This document shows, one piece after another, positions 1-5,367 of a stretch of DNA of 7,982 bases. The DNA lies in NCBI GenBank assembly GCA_031264395.1, contig JAISEB010000083.1, positions 1-7,982 on the forward strand, read 5' to 3'. The position numbers were made by a program, and so were the translations under genes. The stretch's first letter is position 1, and every line of letters starts with the position of its first letter. This DNA comes from Treponema sp. (GTDB lineage Bacteria > Spirochaetota > Spirochaetia > Treponematales > Breznakiellaceae). Under the pieces are notes generated by a model. The model was not told the origin of the DNA. It saw only the letters and a list, made by a program, of their open reading frames with translations, and did no database searches.

Positions 1-578
1 AAGAAATTACTGCCATCTCCCGCATATATCCTTGAATTGTAAAACATATACATCCCGCTACGAATATGCGTAAATGAGTGAAGATGCCATTGCATAGGTA
101 TCCCATATTCACCAGTATCGCCCGTGTTGTACTTAACCAAATGTGGCTCAAATATTGTAAGTGTTTCACGCTCTTTACTGCGTAATACATCACAGTAATA
201 AGAAGGAACCCACATTTCATTAGGAAGATGCAGTGTGATGCCATTTGCAATGATATAGTCATAAGCGATAGCCACATCTGATCCAAACAAGGTATTTGTA
301 TCAAGAGGAACAAGATTTTTCGCATATGTGGCATAATTTTCATTTTCCTTTATAATTAAAATTTTAAATGTCGAAAGATCATTTGAACCTGACAGCGGGT
401 TATATCCTCCAATATTTCTTGCATATACTATTTCGTCAAGCTCCAAATCGCCAACATATCCGTAACTCCTATAAGAATAAAACGGGCTTCTTTCAGTTAT
501 ACGAAAAGGTAACTCTTGGGCACTTAATAGTATATTGCTTGTCATTATTGTTAATAAACAATAAATTAATCCTTTCAC
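1..578 (-). CDS. Secreted hypothetical protein, paralogue of the 368-aa neighbour (C-terminus off window)
   Basis: About 192 codons are visible, read leftward from a GTG at 576-578. The reading frame is open to the window edge, so the C-terminus is missing. The GTG is chosen because GAGG lies five bases upstream and because it gives a signal peptide: MKG, a hydrophobic stretch, then a likely cleavage at LSA|QE. An ATG ten bases further upstream stops after four codons. The protein is plainly homologous to the gene at 1128-2234. Both share the block PNEMWVPSYYCDVLRSK followed by RETL, then FEPHL, a YNT segment, and an RSGM/SSGM...MFYNS segment. The family is not recognised and no catalytic motif is evident. 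By analogy with the intact paralogue it is probably exported and anchored by a C-terminal helix, but that part is not visible. It starts 21 bp after the M23-domain fragment, so the two probably share a transcript. Confidence 0.75.
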   Translation of the reverse strand, partial: MKGLIYCLLTIMTSNILLSAQELPFRITERSPFYSYRSYGYVGDLELDEIVYARNIGGYNPLSGSNDLSTFKILIIKENENYATYAKNLVPLDTNTLFGSDVAIAYDYIIANGITLHLPNEMWVPSYYCDVLRSKERETLTIFEPHLVKYNTGDTGEYGIPMQWHLHSFTHIRSGMYMFYNSRIYAGDGSNF

Positions 579-599
579 AAGAACCTCATGATTTTTATA

Positions 600-1127
600 T
601 TATCTATTTGTTGCATTGTTTTCCATACAACGTCCGCTGGCATGCCAAAATGGATTTCTCTCGCTTTCCCTATTATATCCAACGATTTGCCGGAATTGTA
701 TCAAATCCTCATTAGTTTTTCCTATATATTTATCATCAGAAGCTTCATCATACTGCACATCATAATAACTGACATGAAGATGATATGCCCAATAATCGGG
801 TTTCTTTCCTCCCTCATAAGCGCTCCCTCCCACATACGCGACCGCCTGGCCCGGCGATACCGATACCCCGGCTTGAATACCAGGAACATCATCGTCATTT
901 AAATGCGCTATCATATACATGCCTTTGCCGTTCTCATTTGCAAACAGGATGACTTTACCATAGGTAGTATTTGTCCATCCCATACCGACAACCTTCGCAT
1001 GAATCAACGAACATACAGGAGTGCCTTTATTGCCGGCAAAATCTACCCCTTCGTGATTATACTTTGTATTCCGCTTTTGATCCCAATACTCTTGTCCGAA
1101 TAAACCGGTAATTCCTGCATAGTTCTG
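600..1127 (-). pseudogene. M23 (LytM/lysostaphin-type) metallopeptidase domain without a start codon
   Basis: From 1127 down to the TAA at 600-602 there are 175 open codons encoding an M23 peptidase domain. Visible motifs are NHEGVDFAG (His and Asp zinc ligands), GTPV, TTYGKVILF, a YMIAHL segment, the VSPGQAVAYVGGS turn, and HLHVS (HxH). The zinc-ligand set therefore looks complete. M23 enzymes cut peptide cross-links in peptidoglycan or act as inactive scaffolds. There is no ATG, GTG or TTG upstream of the first ligand. The codon before the domain is the TAA of the 368-aa gene, in the same frame. The first in-frame start candidate, a TTG at 1005-1007, would remove the NHEGVD motif, and there is no signal peptide. 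It is most likely a 5'-truncated gene, with translation by stop readthrough a less likely option. The C-terminal motif GYNRESERNPFWHASG recurs in the remnant at about 2245-2360. A 135-codon CDS called from the TTG would span 600-1007. Confidence 0.7.
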
Positions 1128-2234
1128 TTACTTTTTCCGCCGTATCATAAAAACCACACCGGCAGCAATAGCTATTCCGGCTACAGCCAGCACTATAGTC
1201 AAGGATAACCCGAGTCCCGGCTGTTGTGCAACCGTTTCCTCAACAGGGGTAACTGTAACAGCGTCCCCGTCTCCGGCTGGCGTATCTATGGCAGCAGTTT
1301 CCGGCTGTTCGGGAACTGCCTGCGTTAGTTGCGGCGGCGGGTAGTCCATACTGCCGTCCGCCCTGCGGGGCCAGATGACGTTGGCAAGATCGCAGATGTT
1401 GGTTTCCAGTAAGTTTTCATATTGTCTGATAAATTCTTCTTTAACCCGCGCCAATGTACCGAATTTCTGTGAAATGTCGTTAATATACATATCAATATAT
1501 TCACCGTCTACATACAACAATAAAGCAACCTCTTTATCGAGGGAAAAAGACCAGTTGAAATTGGGACTTGCGTTTCTTACCACATATCTTTCCCCTTTCG
1601 GCCCATAACAATTAACTGTATATCCGTATTCGGTTTTCTCTATATTTTTTATTAAAAAGCTATAACCGCCAATATATATTAGTGAGTTATAAAACATAGA
1701 CATACCACTACTAATATGGTTAGGTCTATGAAGATACCATCTCGCAGGAACCCCAAATTCGAACGTATCTTCCGTATTATATTGAAGTAAATGCGGTTCA
1801 AATTTTATAAGCGTTTCACGATCCTTGCTACGTAACACGTCACAGTAATAAGAAGGAACCCACATTTCATTAGGACGATGTGCAAGAACCCCGTCAGGAT
1901 TAATGATTTCTTTATAATTGATAATTATATCTTTCTCAAACAGGGAGATGGTATTAAGCGGAGCAAGCCCCTCTGCGTATGTTCGACAATCTCCGCCAGC
2001 ACTTAGTCTGATTACAACATTAAAGGTAGATATTTGCACTGATCTCCCTATGTGATAATATTCACCATAATTTTGCGTATATACTACTTCGTCACTTTGA
2101 AGAATACCAACCTGCTGCAATGTATCTAAGTCATAATAGGGGATTTCTTTAATTACCCGGCTTGGCACTTCCTGTGCCGTGACCAGCAAACTTCCCGAAA
2201 TTAACAAAAGCACAATGTTTATGATTTTTTTCAT
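1128..2234 (-). CDS. Secreted, C-terminally membrane-anchored hypothetical protein (368 aa)
   Basis: The start ATG at 2232-2234 is preceded by GAGGG at a spacing of four bases. Residues 1-20 form a signal peptide (MKK, hydrophobic core, cleavage near VTA|QE). Residues 21 to about 290 form an extracytoplasmic domain of unknown family with the conserved block PNEMWVPSYYCDVLRSK (121-137). Residues about 297-340 are a Pro/Thr/Ala/Glu-rich linker. Residues about 341-364 form a single transmembrane helix followed by RRKK, a typical stop-transfer tail. The predicted topology is signal peptide, outside domain, flexible stalk, membrane anchor. The incomplete gene at 1-578 is a paralogue. M23 peptidase sequences lie on both sides, which hints at a role at the cell wall or envelope, by context only. 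No function is recognised. Its TAA is followed in the same frame by the M23 domain. Confidence 0.8.
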   Translation of the reverse strand: MKKIINIVLLLISGSLLVTAQEVPSRVIKEIPYYDLDTLQQVGILQSDEVVYTQNYGEYYHIGRSVQISTFNVVIRLSAGGDCRTYAEGLAPLNTISLFEKDIIINYKEIINPDGVLAHRPNEMWVPSYYCDVLRSKDRETLIKFEPHLLQYNTEDTFEFGVPARWYLHRPNHISSGMSMFYNSLIYIGGYSFLIKNIEKTEYGYTVNCYGPKGERYVVRNASPNFNWSFSLDKEVALLLYVDGEYIDMYINDISQKFGTLARVKEEFIRQYENLLETNICDLANVIWPRRADGSMDYPPPQLTQAVPEQPETAAIDTPAGDGDAVTVTPVEETVAQQPGLGLSLTIVLAVAGIAIAAGVVFMIRRKK

Positions 2235-2247
2235 CCTACCCTCTTTA
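2235..2247 (-). promoter_or_regulatory. Shine-Dalgarno region of the 368-aa gene
   Basis: On the minus strand the sequence AGAGGGTAGG directly precedes the ATG, giving a GAGGG core four bases from the start. This fixes the start codon and fits the signal peptide that follows. Confidence 0.6.
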
Positions 2248-2360
2248 TATATAATTAAGCGTTTGTAGCATTATTTTTATCGCGCAGCTTCCACTATTGT
2301 GCCAAAACGGATTTTTTTCACTTGGTTTGTTGTATCCTATAAGATTTCCAAAACGTATGT
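2245..2360 (-). pseudogene. C-terminal remnant of a second M23-peptidase-like gene
   Basis: Read on the minus strand, one frame encodes IRFGNLIGYNKPSEKNPF followed by WHNSGSC. This matches the tail of the M23 fragment at 600-1127 (IQFRQIVGYNRESERNPF followed by WHASGRC). The frame has a stop a short way upstream, so it is not a gene on its own. The match to the other copy continues upstream in a different frame, inside the 72-codon ORF: YDAESDN corresponds to YDEASDD in the other copy. This indicates at least one frameshift near 2355-2365. The segment from here to the following gene also resembles the matching spacer of the other copy (AATGCTACAAAC versus AATGCAACAAAT). It is evidence that the M23 plus anchored-protein module is tandemly repeated and that this peptidase copy has decayed. 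Confidence 0.6.
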
Positions 2361-2555
2361 ATCCATCGGGGAATCGCAGAAAATATCGTTGTCGCTTTCC
2401 GCGTCGTATTTCTTAAAGTAGTTCTCAAACGCCAGCATGTTTTCTTTTTCCGGTTCCCCGTTGTCAAGGCTTTGCTGCTTTATATAATACGTTTGCCCGT
2501 TATGGGTAAATTCCAGCAGTTCCTGGATTTGCCGTTCCGGCTTGTAATCAACCAA
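2337..2555 (-). CDS. Small hypothetical ORF (72 aa), probably chimeric with a decayed M23 gene end
   Basis: A 72-codon ORF begins at a TTG (2553-2555). GGA lies about eight bases upstream and a strong promoter stands just before it. The product is acidic, with no signal peptide, membrane segment or recognised domain. Its last third (YDAESDN onward) aligns with the tail of the M23 fragment at 600-1127. It then diverges because that homology continues in another frame, so the final residues VLEIL are probably a frameshifted end. The first ~45 residues (MVDYKPERQIQ..., GQTYYIKQQ...) show no similarity to M23. It may be a real small protein, a fusion made by rearrangement, or decaying sequence. 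An ATG four bases upstream of the TTG is in a different frame and stops after four codons. Confidence 0.4.
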   Translation of the reverse strand: MVDYKPERQIQELLEFTHNGQTYYIKQQSLDNGEPEKENMLAFENYFKKYDAESDNDIFCDSPMDTYVLEIL

Positions 2556-2590
2556 TGCTCATTTCCTTTTTTCTGTATGTTTTTCCGGAA

Positions 2591-2618
2591 ATTATACCAT
2601 GTTTTTTGACTTGTGCAA
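2591..2618 (-). promoter_or_regulatory. Sigma70-type promoter upstream of the 72-aa ORF and surface-gene cluster
   Basis: On the minus strand TTGCAC (2613-2618) and a perfect TATAAT (2591-2596) are separated by 16 bp. It lies in the short AT-rich gap after the helicase stop and points into the surface-gene cluster. Transcription would begin about 2580-2585, some 25-30 bases before the TTG start. TTCCGGA occurs on each side of the promoter (2583-2589 and 2625-2631), 42 bp apart, and could mark an operator. That last point is speculative. Confidence 0.65.
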
Positions 2619-2638
2619 GGAAAATTCCGGAGATTTCG

Positions 2639-4090
2639 TCAAAGCGTTTCCGGCGCGCAGAGCCTGCCGCCGTACAGCTCTTTGGGATAGACGGCAATCC
2701 CCAGCTTTTTCTCGATCTTCGCAAGGCGCCTGAGTTCTTCTTCGCCGCCGAAACTCGCCATAACGCCGCGTTTACCCGCCCGCGCCGTCCGGCCCGCCCG
2801 GTGAATGTAGGTTTCTTCGCTTTCCGGTACGTCCAGGGCGACAATGTGGCTTATCCTGTCGATGTCAAGCCCGCGGGCCGCCAGATCGCTTGAAACAAGT
2901 ATCGGTATGTTCCCGTTCCGAAAGCCGTCCACGGCGGCCTTGCGATCCTTCTTGTCCATGTCGCCCCACAAACCCGCGGCGGCAAGATGGCGGTACTGGA
3001 GCCGGGAAACGATCCGCCCCACCTGTCCCGCTCTCGACGTAAATACCAGCGTCCTGGCCGGTTTAACGGCGGCGATAAACGAGCAGAGCAGAGACAGCTT
3101 TTCCCGTTCCTCGGCAAAGAACGCCCAGTGCTCTATGTTTTTTCTGAGTATGTCGTTTTCTTTTTGGGTGATGATCTCCCAGCGCGCGGCCGGCGTAAGG
3201 GAAAAAAGCCGTTCCCGGTTTTTCGCGGAGAACGTAGCCGAACAGGCGACAGTCCGGCGCTCCGCAAGGAGCGCCGGATTGCCACCGGCCGAAGGTTCCG
3301 GTCCCGGAACCTTCGGCCGCTCCGGGCCGGGCGGCGTTCCCTGCGGGAACGCCGCCCGGCACAGTTCGGCCGTTTCAGGAAAAAGCTCATCCGCCATAAG
3401 CCTGTCCCCCTCGTCGAGCACGAGATACCGCAGCGCCTTAAGCGAAAGCTTTTTCATCCGCACAAGCTGCAGCACCCTGGCGGGATTCCCCACAACCACA
3501 ATGGGCCTGAGCTTTTTAAGGGAATCGATCTGCCTGTTAAGAGGCGCCGAGCCGATCACCAGCGCCGCGCGGGGAACAGGCGGAATGGTGTCCCCGGCGG
3601 GAGCGTTCCCGGAAAGAATCCCGCCAAAGGCCGCCGGCAGCAGCGCGTCAAATTCTTTTTTTATTTGGGAGGCAAGCTCGTAGGTCGGGGCGAGAACAAG
3701 CAGTTCCGGGCCGGGCTGACGAAAGCCCTGCCGGGAACCGGCGGGGCTTTCGCCTGACGGCAGGCCGGCGCCGAAAGCTTCGGTCCCGGCCTGCCGGCTG
3801 AGCTTCCGGAGCAGCGGCAGCGCGTAGGCAAGGGTTTTGCCGGTACCGGTCGGGGAACTGAACAAAAGATGTGAGGAAGACGAAGCGGGGCCTTTAGCGG
3901 CTGCGGAACTTTCGTCAGTCATGGAATCTTCTACGGCAGCCTCATGACCTTTGGCTGCCGCTGAGCCTTCATCGGACGTACGCAGCAAGGCGGGAATAAC
4001 AAGCCGCTGGATTTCCGACGGCTCGTGTATGTTCCGCGCGGCAAGGTTCGCGGCAAGCTCCGCCGTTATGCCAAGTGTGGTAAAGGTCAT
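2639..4090 (-). CDS. DEAD-box family ATP-dependent RNA helicase
   Basis: This 483-aa cytoplasmic protein has the full helicase motif set in order: Q motif (PSEIQ, 24-28), motif I SSPTGTGKT (78-86), Ia APTYELA (134-140), II DEGD (226-229, a DEAD variant), III SAT (284-286), IV LVFTS (348-352), V SDLAARGLDI (401-410) and VI HRAGRTARAG (430-439). Such proteins use ATP to unwind RNA duplexes in ribosome assembly, RNA decay or cold adaptation. The exact target is not evident, and no extended RNA-binding C-terminal domain follows the second RecA domain. Three inserts rich in Ala/Gly/Pro lie between conserved motifs, at about residues 38-73, 97-127 and 244-280. The last two are encoded by long inverted repeats, and the first holds a repeated ten-residue unit. 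The ATG overlaps the stop of the upstream glycosyltransferase (ATGA), so translation is probably coupled and the two share a promoter. Confidence 0.93.
   Translation of the reverse strand: MTFTTLGITAELAANLAARNIHEPSEIQRLVIPALLRTSDEGSAAAKGHEAAVEDSMTDESSAAAKGPASSSSHLLFSSPTGTGKTLAYALPLLRKLSRQAGTEAFGAGLPSGESPAGSRQGFRQPGPELLVLAPTYELASQIKKEFDALLPAAFGGILSGNAPAGDTIPPVPRAALVIGSAPLNRQIDSLKKLRPIVVVGNPARVLQLVRMKKLSLKALRYLVLDEGDRLMADELFPETAELCRAAFPQGTPPGPERPKVPGPEPSAGGNPALLAERRTVACSATFSAKNRERLFSLTPAARWEIITQKENDILRKNIEHWAFFAEEREKLSLLCSFIAAVKPARTLVFTSRAGQVGRIVSRLQYRHLAAAGLWGDMDKKDRKAAVDGFRNGNIPILVSSDLAARGLDIDRISHIVALDVPESEETYIHRAGRTARAGKRGVMASFGGEEELRRLAKIEKKLGIAVYPKELYGGRLCAPETL
3253..3360. repeat. Three back-to-back perfect inverted repeats inside the helicase gene
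   Basis: Three consecutive hairpins lie within 108 bp. Their arms are 3253-3263/3268-3278 (11 bp, loop gcaa), 3286-3300/3305-3319 (15 bp, loop gtcc) and 3326-3341/3345-3360 (16 bp, loop tgc). All three stems are perfect. Together they encode helicase residues about 244-280, an insert of roughly 27 residues between motifs II and III, a spacing usually near 30. The reading frame is kept. The pattern resembles in-frame palindromic elements. Confidence 0.85.
3720..3796. repeat. Two adjacent inverted repeats inside the helicase gene
   Basis: Hairpin one has arms 3720-3734 and 3738-3752 (14 of 15 paired, plus one G-T). Hairpin two has perfect 11-bp arms 3758-3768 and 3786-3796 around an inner small palindrome (CCGAA...TTCGG). 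They encode residues about 99-124, the insert between motifs I and Ia. This is the same arrangement as in the 3253-3360 cluster. Confidence 0.75.
3890..3976 (-). repeat. Imperfect direct repeat encoding SDEGSAAAKG / TDESSAAAKG
   Basis: Two ten-codon units (3947-3976 and 3890-3919) with a 19-codon period encode SDEGSAAAKG and TDESSAAAKG, identical at eight of ten residues and about 20 of 30 bases. They make up most of the insert between the Q motif and motif I of the helicase. Confidence 0.6.
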
Positions 4091-5313
4091 CGCACGCGCT
4101 TCATTATTTCCGGGGCTTCCCGGTAAATGTCAAGGAGTTTTTCGGTAAGGCTCTCGACAGTCCAGCCCCGGGCGTGGCGGCGGGCTTCTTCGGCCTTTTT
4201 CCGGTACAGTTCCTTATCATCCAACAGATCCAAAACCCGGTCCCGGAATTCGGCGCGGTCGTTTTTTACCATAAAGCCCCCGTTGTCACCGCCCATAACC
4301 TGAACCGTACCGAGTACGCCGATGGCGACCACGGGAATTCCCGACAGCATCGCTTCAATCGTCACCAGCCCCTGGGTTTCGGTCAGCGAAGGCAGCAGGA
4401 AAATGTGGGAGATTCCGTAAAGCAGGGATAACTCCGAACGTTCCAGATAACCGGTAAACACGCAGGAGCCTTCGACGCCGCAGCGTTTCGCCTCATCCCT
4501 GAAATAATCAAGGTAGGGGCCGTTGCCGGCAATAACCAGCGCCAGGCCGGAATGTTTCGCAAGCAGTTCGGGAAACAGTTCAATAATAAAGCTGATGTTT
4601 TTTTCCTTTGAAACCCGGCCCGCAAAGAGGAGCAGCCGCTTTCCTTTTATGGCGGGATATTTTTTTTCCATACCCGCCCTGAATCCGTCAAGCTCTTCCC
4701 CGCTGTGGCTGAACAGGACCGGATCCACCCCAGTGGGAAGCCGCCGGGTTTCCTTCTTTACCCCGTAAGTTTTCACCATCTCTTCAATGGGGAGGGTCGG
4801 TACAATAACAAGGTCGGCCTGCTTTAACAGGTATTTCTGTCCCTTCCGCACCACAAAACGGAGCACGCCTTCCGGTACGTACGGAAAATAGTTGATTGCG
4901 TAATCTTCCCAGATAGTGTGAAACGTATACACCGCGGGAACGCGGCGTTTTTTCGCGTAACGGAAACCGAAATCGGCGATAAGGAATTCCGTGTTGACAT
5001 GAACCACATCGGGCGAAAAAGCGTCAAGCTCTTTTTCCACCCATCCGCGCTTGCTGAGTTTGGCCGCCCGGTCTTCGTTTGAAAAAAAAACCGAACGGGA
5101 CGGCACCCGCAGCAGCTTGAGACGTTCCCTCGCGGGATCCTCCGTCCCGGCGCCGCCGGCAATACGCTCCGCCATTGAAGCAACCGGATATTCGGAACAG
5201 ACTATCATCACCTCGTGTCCGGCCCTGACCAGGGCAAGGGAAAAAGTATCCACCGAGACGGTAACGCCGTTAACTCTGGGCCAGTACGCGTCGGTAAACA
5301 TCGCAATCTTCAT
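4087..5313 (-). CDS. GT4-family (GT-B fold) glycosyltransferase, possibly a diacylglycerol glycosyltransferase
   Basis: This 408-aa protein starts MKIAMFTDAYWPRVNGVTVS, the usual opening of GT4 enzymes, with the acceptor-side glycine-rich loop. Other family marks are the VHVNTEF segment (105-111), FHTIWEDY (131-138), PTGVD (193-197), FAGRVSKEKN (230-239, phosphate-binding Arg/Lys) and the E-x7-E motif ETQGLVTIE (312-320), which binds the nucleotide sugar. Length is normal for the family. The FHT-x3-DY and PTGVD features recall 1,2-diacylglycerol 3-glucosyltransferases and related mannosyltransferases, so a membrane glycolipid role is a reasonable guess, but the sugar and acceptor are unproven. 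The enzyme probably acts at the cytoplasmic face of the membrane. No Shine-Dalgarno sequence lies at normal distance, and a promoter -10 ends only seven bases before the ATG. A run of nine A/T pairs (5082-5090) lies in the coding sequence. The stop overlaps the helicase start. Confidence 0.9.
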   Translation of the reverse strand: MKIAMFTDAYWPRVNGVTVSVDTFSLALVRAGHEVMIVCSEYPVASMAERIAGGAGTEDPARERLKLLRVPSRSVFFSNEDRAAKLSKRGWVEKELDAFSPDVVHVNTEFLIADFGFRYAKKRRVPAVYTFHTIWEDYAINYFPYVPEGVLRFVVRKGQKYLLKQADLVIVPTLPIEEMVKTYGVKKETRRLPTGVDPVLFSHSGEELDGFRAGMEKKYPAIKGKRLLLFAGRVSKEKNISFIIELFPELLAKHSGLALVIAGNGPYLDYFRDEAKRCGVEGSCVFTGYLERSELSLLYGISHIFLLPSLTETQGLVTIEAMLSGIPVVAIGVLGTVQVMGGDNGGFMVKNDRAEFRDRVLDLLDDKELYRKKAEEARRHARGWTVESLTEKLLDIYREAPEIMKRVR

Positions 5314-5320
5314 TTATAAA

Positions 5321-5349
5321 AGTATAAACCTCTGGCATAAAATCATCAA
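5321..5349 (-). promoter_or_regulatory. Predicted promoter for the glycosyltransferase-helicase operon (leaderless)
   Basis: On the minus strand TTGATG (5344-5349) and TATACT (5321-5326) are separated by 17 bp. The -10 ends seven bases before the ATG, so transcription should start at or within a base or two of it. This agrees with the lack of a Shine-Dalgarno sequence at normal distance. The nearest purine-rich candidate, AGAGG, is 15 bases away and would lie inside the promoter. Confidence 0.5.
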
Positions 5350-5361
5350 TCCTGTTAGTAT
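5332..5361 (+). promoter_or_regulatory. Predicted promoter for the symporter-iorA operon, overlapping the divergent one
   Basis: CTGGCA (5332-5337) and TAGTAT (5356-5361) are separated by 18 bp, a weaker match than the opposing promoter. The -10 ends six bases before the symporter ATG, again predicting a leaderless transcript, and no Shine-Dalgarno sequence is visible. Its spacer contains the -35 of the glycosyltransferase promoter, so the two would compete for polymerase. Confidence 0.35.
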
Positions 5362-5367
5362 TTTGCT

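Noticed and set aside
368..1103. Plus-strand ORFs at 368-715, 588-902 and 903-1103
   Set aside because: They lie opposite the paralogue and the M23 domain, whose homology is on the minus strand, and have no ribosome-binding site or recognisable product.
2548..2844. 98-codon minus-strand ORF ending MSIG
   Set aside because: It overlaps the helicase in another frame, is Arg/Lys-rich without motifs, and is best seen as a shadow.
3253..3360. CRISPR array
   Set aside because: There are inverted repeats but no regularly spaced direct repeats with unique spacers, and the region is coding.
2555..3757. Several plus-strand ORFs opposite the helicase (2555-2893, 2844-3683, 2987-3757)
   Set aside because: All are Arg/Pro/Ser-rich shadows without motifs, while the minus strand carries every DEAD-box motif in order.
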